A stretch of 53,087 nt of DNA from Candidatus Dadabacteria bacterium (lineage in GTDB: Bacteria; J088). The position numbers and the translations under genes are program-made. The DNA is taken from NCBI GenBank assembly GCA_003695505.1, contig RFIY01000119.1:1-53087 (forward strand). The letters run 5' to 3'. Below the pieces are notes generated by a model. That model saw nothing but the letters and a program-made list of their open reading frames with translations. It did no database searches and was not told where the DNA came from. Positions 32,740 to 40,707 of the stretch are shown piece by piece (position 1 is the first letter of the stretch; each line of letters starts with the position of its first letter).

Positions 32740-32746
32740 GAACGTT
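32737..32746. promoter_or_regulatory. candidate TetR operator, copy 1
   Basis: AACGAACGTT (within the inverted repeat TAACG-AA-CGTTA, 32736-32747) overlaps the -10 of the PAP2 promoter and the -35 of the enoyl-CoA hydratase promoter. The same 10-mer recurs at 33485-33494. A bound TetR dimer would block both promoters. Confidence 0.6.
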
Positions 32747-32770
32747 AGATTCGCGCAAGCACGTCACCGG

Positions 32771-33439
32771 ATGCTGTCCACCTGCGGAAGTACACCATTG
32801 ACTTCGACGACGACTGAAACTCTGGAACCACGCATCCTCCTGCTCCGCTGGGCGACGGCCTTTCTGATCGCGGCCGCTCAGACCTGGGTGTATATTCTGC
32901 TCAACGTCTGGAACATCTCGCGTTTCGACAGTGGCGCGTGGTCCGCGATCAGCCTGCACACGCCGCTGGACGATCTGATCCCGTTCGTTCCCGAGGCCAT
33001 CTGGACGTACCAGTTGTACTATCCGCTCGTGCTGCTACCCGTGTTTCTGATCCACAATCAACGCGTCCTGCGCGAAACCGCGGCAGCGTACATTCTGATG
33101 CTTGGCATTGGCGCCCTGTCCTGGATCCTGATCCCGGTGCGCATGGTCTATCCAGAGATCGGCTGCCATTCCGTCAGTTGCGAATGGCTCGCCCACCTCT
33201 ACACGATCGACCAGGGCGTCAACGTCTTTCCGAGCGAACACACGTCTCTCAGCCTCTATGTCGCCATCCGCTACGTCGAGTCGCGGCATCCGTTCGCCAT
33301 TCCGGTCGCGATCGCCGCAGCGGCGGTGATTGCGTCCACGGTCCTGATCCGCCAGCACTACCTGCTGGATCTGCCGGCGGGCGCGCTCGTCGCCTGGATC
33401 TCGTGGCGCGTTTCGCGCCACTATTTTCGCGGCAAATAG
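32771..33439 (+). CDS. membrane-bound PAP2-superfamily phosphatase
   Basis: The 222-residue protein has about five or six hydrophobic segments (for example LLLRWATAFLIAAAQTWVYI, QLYYPLVLLPVFLI, AYILMLGIGALSWILIPV). It carries the PAP2 catalytic signatures FPSEHTSLS (Ser155, His157) and RQHYLLDLPAG (His196, Asp200). PAP2 enzymes dephosphorylate lipid phosphates or transfer phospho-head groups at the membrane. ATG 32771 is used; the frame is open far upstream only because it mirrors the enoyl-CoA hydratase gene. It is controlled from the shared promoter region, which links it to lipid metabolism. Confidence 0.88.
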   Translation: MLSTCGSTPLTSTTTETLEPRILLLRWATAFLIAAAQTWVYILLNVWNISRFDSGAWSAISLHTPLDDLIPFVPEAIWTYQLYYPLVLLPVFLIHNQRVLRETAAAYILMLGIGALSWILIPVRMVYPEIGCHSVSCEWLAHLYTIDQGVNVFPSEHTSLSLYVAIRYVESRHPFAIPVAIAAAAVIASTVLIRQHYLLDLPAGALVAWISWRVSRHYFRGK

Positions 33440-33484
33440 GTACCATTCGCCACCCAGGCACACGCTCAGACGGCAACAAAAGGC

Positions 33485-33498
33485 AACGAACGTTCGTT
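33485..33498. promoter_or_regulatory. candidate TetR operator, copy 2
   Basis: AACGAACGTTCGTT is a perfect 14-bp palindrome that contains the 10-mer of copy 1. It ends eight bases before the -35 of the sulfotransferase promoter. Confidence 0.6.
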
Positions 33499-33506
33499 AG
33501 GTCAAT

Positions 33507-33535
33507 TTGGCAAAACCTTTTTGTTTCGTTATGAT
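33507..33535 (+). promoter_or_regulatory. promoter of the sulfotransferase gene
   Basis: TTGGCA (33507-33512), 17 bases, TATGAT (33530-33535): close to sigma70 consensus. The start would fall near 33542, leaving a leader of about 28 bases to the TTG at 33570. Confidence 0.72.
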
Positions 33536-33569
33536 TCTTTACAGCAGAACCTGTTGAGCGGACATTCAT

Positions 33570-34727
33570 TTGTATACTTACTGGCCGACGTTGTTGCGGA
33601 TTTTCCGCTACAGCTTCTCACGACGATACTGCACCTGGCGCTACCTGCTGTTTCCGGTACCGATCACGCTGCTGATCCTGTCGGTGCGCGTCATCGTCTT
33701 CGTTTGCCAGGGCCTGGATTACATCCTGTTCCCGCGCTTCGTTCAGCAGGAAGTTCGCGAACCGATTTTCATCATGGCCAATCCGCGCAGCGGTACAACC
33801 TTCTTGCACCGGCTGCTTGCCGAGGACGAGCAGTTCACCTGGCTCAAACTCTGGCATACACTGCTGCCATCGATCACGCTATACCGCCTCGTTGGTGCGC
33901 TCACATGTGTCGATCGCGTCATCGGACGGCCACTCGGACGGCTGTTCGATGGGATCAATCGACTCGCATTTGGCGGCTGGGACGGGATTCACAAGACCGG
34001 CCTCGATCAGTCGGAAGAAGATGAGCAGCTCTGGGTGTATCTGTTCCTGACGCCCGGGATCATGATTTTTTATCCATTCATCGACAAACTGCCCGAGGCA
34101 TTGACGCCAGACGAGCTGCCGGAGCGTATGCGACGACGTCTGGTGCGCTACATGCGCCGCGCGATGCAGCGCCACGTCTACGCCACCGGCGGCAAGCGGT
34201 TGCTGGCCAAGAACGCGCTCGCGGGGGGGCGCCTTGGCATCTATCGAGAAGCCTTCCCCGACATGGTATTGATTCACACCGTGCGGCACCCCTGCGAAAC
34301 GATACCGTCGGCGATCAGCATGTTCAGCAAGCCATGGCGGACTCATTCGCCTCAGTGCCTTGATCCGGACGCAGAGCTGCGCAATCTGGTCGATATCGTC
34401 GTCCTCAACTACCATCAGCTCATGCAACATCGCGCGACATTCGACCCGGAGCGCTATATCGAATTTCGCTACGACGCACTCGTGTCCGACCCGTGGTCGG
34501 TCGTCCAGGCGGTCTACGACAAGTTCGAACTCGAGTGCGACGACGCAAGCCGCACGCGCCTGCACATGCTCTGCGAACAGGCACGCACCTATCGCAGTAC
34601 CCACGAATATGATCTCGCCGACTTCGGTTTGACCGCTCAGGAAATCGCCCAACTGGTTCCGGAAGTGTTTGCGGCCTGGGATTTTCCACTCGAACCGTCA
34701 GATCCGCAGCGCGCGGCCGCGGGATGA
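33570..34727 (+). CDS. sulfotransferase-family protein with N-terminal membrane segment
   Basis: The 385-residue protein has one hydrophobic segment (about 25-47, LLFPVPITLLILSVRVIVFV) and then a PAPS-dependent sulfotransferase domain. The 5'-phosphosulfate loop is NPRSGTTFLHRLL (71-83), and the 3'-phosphate region is LIHTVRHPCETIPSAISMF. These enzymes move sulfate from PAPS to alcohol or amine groups; the substrate, perhaps a lipid, is not known. The TTG start is supported by GAGCGG upstream; no other good start gives the membrane segment. It follows its own promoter and the second TetR operator candidate. Confidence 0.85.
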   Translation: MYTYWPTLLRIFRYSFSRRYCTWRYLLFPVPITLLILSVRVIVFVCQGLDYILFPRFVQQEVREPIFIMANPRSGTTFLHRLLAEDEQFTWLKLWHTLLPSITLYRLVGALTCVDRVIGRPLGRLFDGINRLAFGGWDGIHKTGLDQSEEDEQLWVYLFLTPGIMIFYPFIDKLPEALTPDELPERMRRRLVRYMRRAMQRHVYATGGKRLLAKNALAGGRLGIYREAFPDMVLIHTVRHPCETIPSAISMFSKPWRTHSPQCLDPDAELRNLVDIVVLNYHQLMQHRATFDPERYIEFRYDALVSDPWSVVQAVYDKFELECDDASRTRLHMLCEQARTYRSTHEYDLADFGLTAQEIAQLVPEVFAAWDFPLEPSDPQRAAAG

Positions 34728-34753
34728 GCGTCCGCGCACCCGCGCGTACCGCG

Positions 34754-34759
34754 TACAAT
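34754..34759 (+). promoter_or_regulatory. -10 box of the 34766 gene, possibly leaderless
   Basis: TACAAT ends six bases (GTCGTC) before the ATG at 34766. There is no Shine-Dalgarno and no clear -35. This is the same spacing as at ruvX, the gspE-like gene and higB. Confidence 0.4.
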
Positions 34760-34765
34760 GTCGTC

Positions 34766-35227
34766 ATGACTGAACTCGAACAGGAACAGCCGCCCGCGCT
34801 GCCCGACCTGCTTGCCGATGCGCGCGAGCCGGAATCGGAAGATCCGCGCAAATGGACGCCGCCGGAAGTCGTCGGCCTCGCGCTGATGTACGCCTACGGC
34901 ATCGAAGTATTGACGCACCTGCACCACCCGCAATGGCGCGACATGCGTTATCTTGCCGAGGATCTGCTGTTCAACCGTGATCTGTTGCAGGACTGGATCG
35001 ATCTGCACGGCCCGGATGCGCTGGAATACCTGATCGAGCAGGAACTACCGGACCTGCCGCTCGTCGAGGAATCGGACGAACGACTGCAGGAACTCTATGT
35101 CGAGTCCGGCGATGTGCGGCAGTTCCTCGAAGCCGAGTACCGCCAGTTTCGTGAAGATATCGACCCGCCGCGTGCGCACCGCTGGTGGTGGCTCGATGCA
35201 GAACTCTACGGCCGCCAGATTCACTGA
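34766..35227 (+). CDS. acidic hypothetical protein, 153 aa
   Basis: ATG 34766 gives a soluble, strongly acidic 153-residue protein. It contains KWTPPEVVGLALMYAYGIEV and a Trp-rich end (RAHRWWWLDAELYGRQIH). No signal peptide, membrane segment or known motif is visible. The upstream part of the open frame runs into the sulfotransferase gene and is not used. It lies 38 bases after the sulfotransferase and has a -10 box of its own. Function unknown. Confidence 0.65.
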   Translation: MTELEQEQPPALPDLLADAREPESEDPRKWTPPEVVGLALMYAYGIEVLTHLHHPQWRDMRYLAEDLLFNRDLLQDWIDLHGPDALEYLIEQELPDLPLVEESDERLQELYVESGDVRQFLEAEYRQFREDIDPPRAHRWWWLDAELYGRQIH

Positions 35228-35282
35228 GTGCGCCCGGGTACACACACCGCGATCGCCGTTCGAGACTCTCGTCGGTACCCGC

Positions 35283-35288
35283 TACAAT
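35283..35288 (+). promoter_or_regulatory. -10 box of the aldehyde dehydrogenase gene
   Basis: TACAAT lies 48 bases before the ATG at 35337, so this gene would have a normal leader with its own CAGGAG ribosome site. A weak TTCGAG at 35259-35264 could be the -35. Confidence 0.4.
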
Positions 35289-35336
35289 AATCCCCGAACC
35301 TGATGAACCGTTGCTCAGTCGCGACAGGAGTCCGAC

Positions 35337-36878
35337 ATGACTGCTCCCGGTCACGAACTCGAAACCATCGCTGCCGACGGGCGCATCAACGTCGTTTCGC
35401 CGCTGGACGGACGCGTCCTCGAACGGATCCCCATGACGCCACCAGAGGACGTTCCCGCGCTGTTCGAACGCGCGCGGCAAGCGCAACGGCAATGGCAGAA
35501 GCGCTCCGTGGCCGCACGCGCCCGCGCGCTGAAGCCGCTGGCACGCGGTATCGCCGATGCCGCGGACGAGCTGGTCGAATTGCTGCGCGAGGAAATCGGG
35601 CGACACCCGGCCGAATCCTGGTTCGCGGAGATCGTTCCGAACATCGACCTGATTCACTGGTGGGTCAGGCAGGGACGCAAGCACCTCGAACCGCAGCGGG
35701 TCAAACTGAATCCCATCAACTTCCCCGGCAAGAAGGCGTGGATCGAACTGGTTCCGCGTGGCGTGCTCGGCCTGATCACTCCGTGGAACTATCCGGTCTC
35801 CATTCCGCTGCGCGCGCTGATTCCGGCGCTGCTGGCCGGCAACGCCGTCGTCTGGAAGCCGAGCGAATATGCGGCGCTTGTGTCGAAGCGGCTAGACGCG
35901 CTGTTTTCGGAGTTCCTTGATCCCGACCTGGTCGTACTGGCACAGGGCGCGGGCCCGACCGGCGCGGCCGTTGTCGAACACTGCGATGGCATCGGCTTCA
36001 CCGGCAGCTACGCGGTCGGCCAGCAGATTGCCGTACGTGCCGCCGAACGGCTGATCCCGTCCTCGCTCGAACTGGGGGGCAAGGACTTCGCCGTTGTCTG
36101 CCCGGATGCGAATCTGCCGCGGGCAGCAGCTGGTATCGCCTGGGCCGGGCTGACCAATGCCGGCCAGAACTGCGCCAGCATCGAGGTCGTCTGCGTCCAC
36201 GAATCGGTCGCAGCAGAGTTCACATCGCTGCTGCGCGACGAGGTGCAGAAGATGGCGCCGTTCGTCGGGCCGATGATCAACGCCCGCCAGAAGCAGAAAG
36301 TCGCCGCGCAACTCGATGACGCGATTCGCAGCGGTGGCCTCGTCCTGATCGGTGGCGAGGGAGACGCAGACGGCCTGCGCATCGACCCGGCCGTGATCGA
36401 ACACCCCGACTGGAACAGCGCCCTGATGTGCGAAGAAACCTTTGGCCCGGTGCTCCCAGTGGTCACCTGGCGCGATCTGGCCGAAGTCAGTGAACAGCTC
36501 GCGCGCAGCGCGTACGGCCTGACGTTGAGCGTCTGGTCGGCAGACGTGGACAGCGCGGTGGCCTGGGCCCGGCAGCAGCCAGCCGGGGTATTGACCGTCA
36601 ACAACCACAGCTTTACCGCCGGCATCGCCGAAATGCCGTGGACGGGTGTGCGCCAGAGCGGACTCGGCGTCACCAACAGCGTCTACGCGCTGGAGTGGAT
36701 GACCCGCCCCCGCGGCGTGCTGATCGACCGCAACAAGCAACGCGAGCCGTGGTGGCACCCGTACAACGACGCGGCCGTCACGATGGCGCGCGGCATCAGC
36801 GATCTCAATACGGGTCGCCGCCCGTTCTGGCGGGCGCTTCCCGACCTGCTCAAGGGGTTCCTGACACGATGGAAGTGA
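35337..36878 (+). CDS. NAD(P)-dependent aldehyde dehydrogenase family protein
   Basis: ALDH enzymes oxidise aldehydes to acids using NAD(P). The 513-residue protein shows LGLITPWNYPVSIPLRAL, VWKPSEYA, GFTGSYAVG, the general-base Glu in SLELGGKD and the catalytic Cys in NAGQNCASIEVV. A late CEETFGPVLPVVTW block completes the fold. CAGGAG is nine bases before the ATG. The C-terminal 40 residues with two WW/FW patches are longer than usual. It overlaps the M20 peptidase gene by ten bases, so the two are translated together. The substrate is unknown. Confidence 0.93.
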   Translation: MTAPGHELETIAADGRINVVSPLDGRVLERIPMTPPEDVPALFERARQAQRQWQKRSVAARARALKPLARGIADAADELVELLREEIGRHPAESWFAEIVPNIDLIHWWVRQGRKHLEPQRVKLNPINFPGKKAWIELVPRGVLGLITPWNYPVSIPLRALIPALLAGNAVVWKPSEYAALVSKRLDALFSEFLDPDLVVLAQGAGPTGAAVVEHCDGIGFTGSYAVGQQIAVRAAERLIPSSLELGGKDFAVVCPDANLPRAAAGIAWAGLTNAGQNCASIEVVCVHESVAAEFTSLLRDEVQKMAPFVGPMINARQKQKVAAQLDDAIRSGGLVLIGGEGDADGLRIDPAVIEHPDWNSALMCEETFGPVLPVVTWRDLAEVSEQLARSAYGLTLSVWSADVDSAVAWARQQPAGVLTVNNHSFTAGIAEMPWTGVRQSGLGVTNSVYALEWMTRPRGVLIDRNKQREPWWHPYNDAAVTMARGISDLNTGRRPFWRALPDLLKGFLTRWK

Positions 36879-38206
36879 CGCCACTCAGTCCAGATGTCGT
36901 TCAGGGATCGGTCGAAACCTTTCGCACGCTGCTGCGCTTCAATACGGTCAACCCACCCGGTAACGAACGACCCCTGATCGACTGGGTCGCCGACCAGCTC
37001 ACCGCTGCCGGGATCGAGTCGACGATTCTCGAGTCCGCGCCCGGCCGGGCCAATCTCGTCGCCCGTCTCAAGGGCGGTTCCGAACCCGCTATTGTGCTGA
37101 CCGGACACGTCGATGTCGTCGCGGTCGAACCGGAGCACTGGAGTGTCGACCCGTTCGCGGCGGAGGAAAAGGACGGCTGGATCTACGGACGCGGCGCGGT
37201 CGACATGAAACACCACGTCGCGATGTGCATCACCGTGTTCCTTGAATTGGCACGACGCAGGAACGCGCTGAACCGCGACGTGATCCTGCTGCTCGTCGCT
37301 GACGAAGAAGCAGGCTCACGCTATGGGATGCGCTGGATGGTCGAGAACCACGCGGATCTGTTCGAGGCCGGCTACGGCCTCAACGAGTTCGGCGGCTTCA
37401 ATATCCCGCTGCCCGGTAACCGTCGCGCCTGGCTGGTCCAGACCGCCGAACGCGGCTTCTGCTGGTTCAGACTGCGTGCCCACGGCCAGCCGGGACACGG
37501 GTCGTTGCCACCCGCCGACAGTGCGGTCGAAAAACTGACCGCAGCCATTCAACGACTTTGCCACGCGGACCTGCCCTACCACCTGACACCCGCCGCACAA
37601 GCGTATCTGGATGGTCTCGCGCGCGCAATGGGGCCGCTCGGATTCGTTCCGAAGTTACTCAAGAACCGATGGACCGAAGGATTTGCACTGCGCCTGTTCC
37701 CCGACCCGGAACAGGCCAACGCCGTGCGCGCCTCGCTGCATAACACCGCCGTGCCCACAGTGATTCGCTCCGGTGAGAAAACCAACGTCGTCCCGGGGAC
37801 GGCCGAAGTCGAAATCGACGGGCGCTATCTGCCTGGTTTTACCGAAGAGCAATTCCTCGACGAAGTGCGCCAGGTCGTTGGCGACGGGTTCGACATCGAC
37901 GTCATCGAATCAGGACCGCCCGCGGAAACGACGCTGCACACACCGCTGCTCGACCAGATCCACGAAGTCATGAACGAGCGAACGGGCGGCGAACCCGTGG
38001 TCCCGTGGATGCTGATCGGATTTTCGGACACCAAGTGGCTGCAAACCGTCGGCATCCAGACATATGGTTTCTCGCCGATCCGCTTTCCTGACGACACCCG
38101 TTTCACCCGTCTGCCGCATGGCCACGACGAACGGGCGCCGCGCGACGGCTACGAATGGGGAGTGGAAACGCTCTGGCAGACCGTCGCCCGATTTTGCACG
38201 CGATGA
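36869..38206 (+). CDS. M20-family metallopeptidase / deacylase
   Basis: M20 enzymes hydrolyse peptide or amide bonds with two zinc ions. The 445-residue protein has VLTGHVDVVAVEPEHWSVDP (metal His and catalytic Asp), IYGRGAVDMKHH (bridging Asp), and LLVADEEAGSRYG (catalytic Glu and metal Glu). The lid domain begins at FRLRAHGQPGHGSLP with a conserved His. A late HGHDERAP supplies the last metal His. It overlaps the ALDH stop and its own stop overlaps the next gene by ATGA. Pairing with an ALDH suggests a catabolic or detoxifying pathway, which is inference. Confidence 0.92.
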   Translation: MEVTPLSPDVVQGSVETFRTLLRFNTVNPPGNERPLIDWVADQLTAAGIESTILESAPGRANLVARLKGGSEPAIVLTGHVDVVAVEPEHWSVDPFAAEEKDGWIYGRGAVDMKHHVAMCITVFLELARRRNALNRDVILLLVADEEAGSRYGMRWMVENHADLFEAGYGLNEFGGFNIPLPGNRRAWLVQTAERGFCWFRLRAHGQPGHGSLPPADSAVEKLTAAIQRLCHADLPYHLTPAAQAYLDGLARAMGPLGFVPKLLKNRWTEGFALRLFPDPEQANAVRASLHNTAVPTVIRSGEKTNVVPGTAEVEIDGRYLPGFTEEQFLDEVRQVVGDGFDIDVIESGPPAETTLHTPLLDQIHEVMNERTGGEPVVPWMLIGFSDTKWLQTVGIQTYGFSPIRFPDDTRFTRLPHGHDERAPRDGYEWGVETLWQTVARFCTR

Positions 38207-38832
38207 ACGAACTTGCTCTGCGGCGGGCGGAAGCGGCGTTTCTGAGTCGCTACCCCGGCGGCTTCGCGCACCCGGAGCTTGTCGAGATCGGCCAGAAGAA
38301 ACACAAGATGGACAAGATGGAAGCCCTCACGCGCGAGTCTTTCGCCAAAAAGCGCTTCGACGACCCAGCGCGACTCGCCGAAGATGCCATTCGTGTCGTG
38401 TCGCGGTCGAGCATGGTCTCCGTGTTCGAGAAGCCAAAATTTCGCGACTACGTCCGGCAACTGGGCCGTGACGACCGGGCCGCCTTCGTGGCGGCGCTGC
38501 AGGAATGGATCCACGGAGCGGAAGCGCGCGGTTTCGAGGCGCTGTTTGCCGCGCTCGCGCCCGGCAAACTGACGAAGTGGACGCTGATGTCGGTGTTCAA
38601 GGCATATTACCGCCCGCGACACGATGTGTTCATCAAACCGACCACCGCGAAGCTGATCATCGCGCGTCTCGAACTCGGCCTCGAATACCATCCCACGCCG
38701 ACCTGGGGATTCTACCGCGACTTCCGCAACGCGATCAACGACATGAAACAGCTCGTCGCGCCCGAACTCGCCATCAACAATCCGGCATTCTGCGGATTCC
38801 TTATGATGACCCTTTCGGGCGATCTGAACTGA
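38203..38832 (+). CDS. conserved-looking hypothetical protein, 209 aa
   Basis: The ATGA overlap with the M20 gene sets the start. The soluble protein has MNELALRRAEAAFLSRYPGG, a basic Lys-rich patch (EIGQKKHKMDKMEAL), and a C-terminal part with RHDVFIKPTTAKLIIARLEL and GFYRDFRNAINDMKQLV. No motif that I can name is present. Tight coupling to ALDH and M20 suggests a shared process. Confidence 0.7.
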   Translation: MNELALRRAEAAFLSRYPGGFAHPELVEIGQKKHKMDKMEALTRESFAKKRFDDPARLAEDAIRVVSRSSMVSVFEKPKFRDYVRQLGRDDRAAFVAALQEWIHGAEARGFEALFAALAPGKLTKWTLMSVFKAYYRPRHDVFIKPTTAKLIIARLELGLEYHPTPTWGFYRDFRNAINDMKQLVAPELAINNPAFCGFLMMTLSGDLN

Positions 38833-38877
38833 AGCCGAACACCACTGTCTCAGTCTCCGTGACAAGGAGTCCGAAAG

Positions 38878-39786
38878 ATGCGCCGTTTCCCTGCTCTGCT
38901 TGCTCTGCTCCCCTTCACGCTCGCAACGGCACCGGCCGCCGCCGATGACGCGGCGACCATCGAATGGATGCACGAGGTTGCCCCATTCCGCGAGTTGCGC
39001 GACCGCAAGGACGCACCGGTTCCGACGGACGCAGAGATCCGCGCCGCGCTCGGCGGAGAGATCGTTGCGCGGCGCGGCGAGATTCCGGGCACATCGCTCG
39101 ACTATGTCTGGGCTGCGCGCGTGCTCGATGTCGACCCGAAGCTGTTCTGGCTTGCCATCATCGACCGCGAACACTACGAGCAGCTCAGCGACAACATCGT
39201 CGAATCGATCATCACCGAACAGCAGCCGGACCGATTCTTCAGCTACAACGTCCTCGAAGCCCCGCTCGTCAGCACCCGACACCAGGTGCTGGAGTGCTTC
39301 GCGAACCGCGAATTGTACGAAGCGTCGGACGGAAAGATCTGGGAGCACTACTGGCACCGGGCCAGCGATGTCGAGAAGCGCATCGCGGAAGCCCTGCAAA
39401 GCCCAAAGCTGGAGCGAATCGGTCCTGAAGATGTAGAGAAGGCCGTCATCGTCGCCCACAACGATGGCTCGTGGATGCTGATCCCGCTTCCGGACGGTCG
39501 CCTCTGGGCCGAGACCTACAGCGCCAACGATCCTGGCGGCAGTATTCCGGACTTCATCGTCCGCAAAGTCGCCGCCAGCAGTACCGAAAAAACGCTGAAG
39601 TCGTACGAAGCCTGGACCCGCCGCCAGGCCCGGATCCACTTTGGTGCCGCCCACCCAGACGTTCTCGCGCCCGACGGGACATGGGTCAAACCCGCAGCCT
39701 TCATCAACGGCAGTCCGGCTTTCGCGCCACAGCCAACCACCGGGGGCCAGGCCGGTTCCGGAACGGGCGCCCACGGGGACCAGTAG
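38878..39786 (+). CDS. exported protein with START-like lipid-binding fold
   Basis: The 302-residue product has a signal peptide (MRRFPALLALLPFTLATAPA, cleavage near AAADD). The middle reads like a START or polyketide-cyclase domain: VLDVDPKLFWLAIIDREHYE, EQQPDRFFSYNVLEAPLVST, NDGSWMLIPLPDGRLWAETY and DPGGSIPDFIVRKVAASSTE. The last two match the typical 'W..P...Y...DPGG.IP' endings of START proteins. The C-terminus is Gly/Thr/Ala-rich. An exported START domain would bind a hydrophobic ligand in the periplasm. It follows the 209-residue gene by 45 bases with its own AAGGAG. Confidence 0.7.
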   Translation: MRRFPALLALLPFTLATAPAAADDAATIEWMHEVAPFRELRDRKDAPVPTDAEIRAALGGEIVARRGEIPGTSLDYVWAARVLDVDPKLFWLAIIDREHYEQLSDNIVESIITEQQPDRFFSYNVLEAPLVSTRHQVLECFANRELYEASDGKIWEHYWHRASDVEKRIAEALQSPKLERIGPEDVEKAVIVAHNDGSWMLIPLPDGRLWAETYSANDPGGSIPDFIVRKVAASSTEKTLKSYEAWTRRQARIHFGAAHPDVLAPDGTWVKPAAFINGSPAFAPQPTTGGQAGSGTGAHGDQ

Positions 39787-39954
39787 GCCGTACTGCGATC
39801 AGGGCCGCCGCAGGCGGCGTTCAAGAATCGTTGCGGCGAACGAAAACCGAAGGTGCCGCACTACGACAGACCGAGGCTACGGCACCAGCGGGAAAGTTGT
39901 TGCCCAGCGACGCCGTTGCCGTTTCCGGCATCCCGATGGCGCCGCGATTCCGCT

Positions 39955-40266
39955 TCAAGCCGCAGACGTCAACGGCTGAATACGCTCAAGGTGCAGTCGA
40001 TCCGAGCGCTGCCTGGCGTGCCACAAATCCCAATCCATCTGCAGACCGAGCCAAAACTGCGCATCCATACCGGTTGCCTGTTCGAGCTTCAGCGCCATCT
40101 CGGGACTGACGGCCCGTTTCCGGTTGCAAAGTTCGTTTATCGCGCGCGGCGAACGCAAACCCAGACGTCGCGAGAATTCCGATTGCGATATCCCCAGCGG
40201 CGCAAGAAACTCCCTGGCCAGCATCTCGCCCGGATGCGTCGGCGGGCGGTTCTTCGGTAACGGCAT
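39955..40266 (-). CDS. higA: HigA-type antitoxin
   Basis: The 103-residue protein carries a Xre-type helix-turn-helix. The family signature HPGEMLAREFLAPLGISQSE leads into the HTH (FSRRLGLRSPRAINELCNRK), followed by the standard MALKLEQATGMDAQFWLGLQ block. AAGGAGG precedes the ATG at 40266. HigA binds the toxin and represses the operon. It sits ten bases after the HigB stop, in the usual toxin-first order. Confidence 0.93.
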   Translation of the reverse strand: MPLPKNRPPTHPGEMLAREFLAPLGISQSEFSRRLGLRSPRAINELCNRKRAVSPEMALKLEQATGMDAQFWLGLQMDWDLWHARQRSDRLHLERIQPLTSAA

Positions 40267-40276
40267 CCTGACCTCC

Positions 40277-40576
40277 TTATTCATCGTGGTAATCAACGAT
40301 CTCAACATCACGCGCATCCGTACCCGTCCACCGAAAGACAAGTCTGTGTGAAGCCGTGATCCACACCGCCCATTGCCCCGCGCGGCTACCCTTGAGTTTA
40401 TGCAGGCGGTTATTTGGTGGAATATTCATCATTTCCAACCGGGTCACCCGGTTCAACTGATCGAGCAGACGCTGCGCCTTCGGCCAAGAATCCGGATGCA
40501 ACCGTTTGATCGCTCGCTTTGACCGCACGCCGTCATAAATGTCGCGCGTCTCTTTGTCGGCGAAATCTACGATCAT
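40277..40576 (-). CDS. higB: HigB-type toxin (RelE superfamily mRNA interferase)
   Basis: The 99-residue protein has the RelE/HigB fold signs: an early RSKRAIKRL, NNRLHKLKGSRAGQWAVWIT, ASHRLVFRWTGTDARDVEIV and the final DYHDE. HigB toxins cut ribosome-bound mRNA when the antitoxin is lost. It is the first gene of the pair. The ATG at 40576 lies six bases after TATAAT with no Shine-Dalgarno, so it may be a leaderless message while higA has a strong ribosome site. That would favour antitoxin translation. Confidence 0.93.
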   Translation of the reverse strand: MIVDFADKETRDIYDGVRSKRAIKRLHPDSWPKAQRLLDQLNRVTRLEMMNIPPNNRLHKLKGSRAGQWAVWITASHRLVFRWTGTDARDVEIVDYHDE

Positions 40577-40582
40577 TTACAC

Positions 40583-40588
40583 ATTATA
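40583..40588 (-). promoter_or_regulatory. consensus -10 box of higBA
   Basis: Minus-strand TATAAT is a perfect -10. It ends six bases (GTGTAA) before the higB ATG. The -35 region is poor. Autorepression by HigA over this site is expected from the family. Confidence 0.55.
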
Positions 40589-40707
40589 CCGCCTGGCGTA
40601 ATAGAAGGTATCCAGGCTCGTCGCGATCAAGAATCGCGCTGCAAAGGAAACTTGTAACAATGGCCGCAGGCTGTACCGCACGGCGCGCCTTCTCTGCTCT
40701 CTCCCGC

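Noticed and set aside
31829-32770. Upstream extension of the PAP2 frame (536 codons in total)
   Set aside because: It lies antisense to the enoyl-CoA hydratase, and the promoter at 32711-32739 would be inside it. ATG 32771 is the sensible start.
38149-39774. 541-codon minus-strand frame opposite the 209-residue and START-like genes
   Set aside because: The plus strand shows an ATGA junction, a signal peptide and a ribosome site. The minus frame has no domain.
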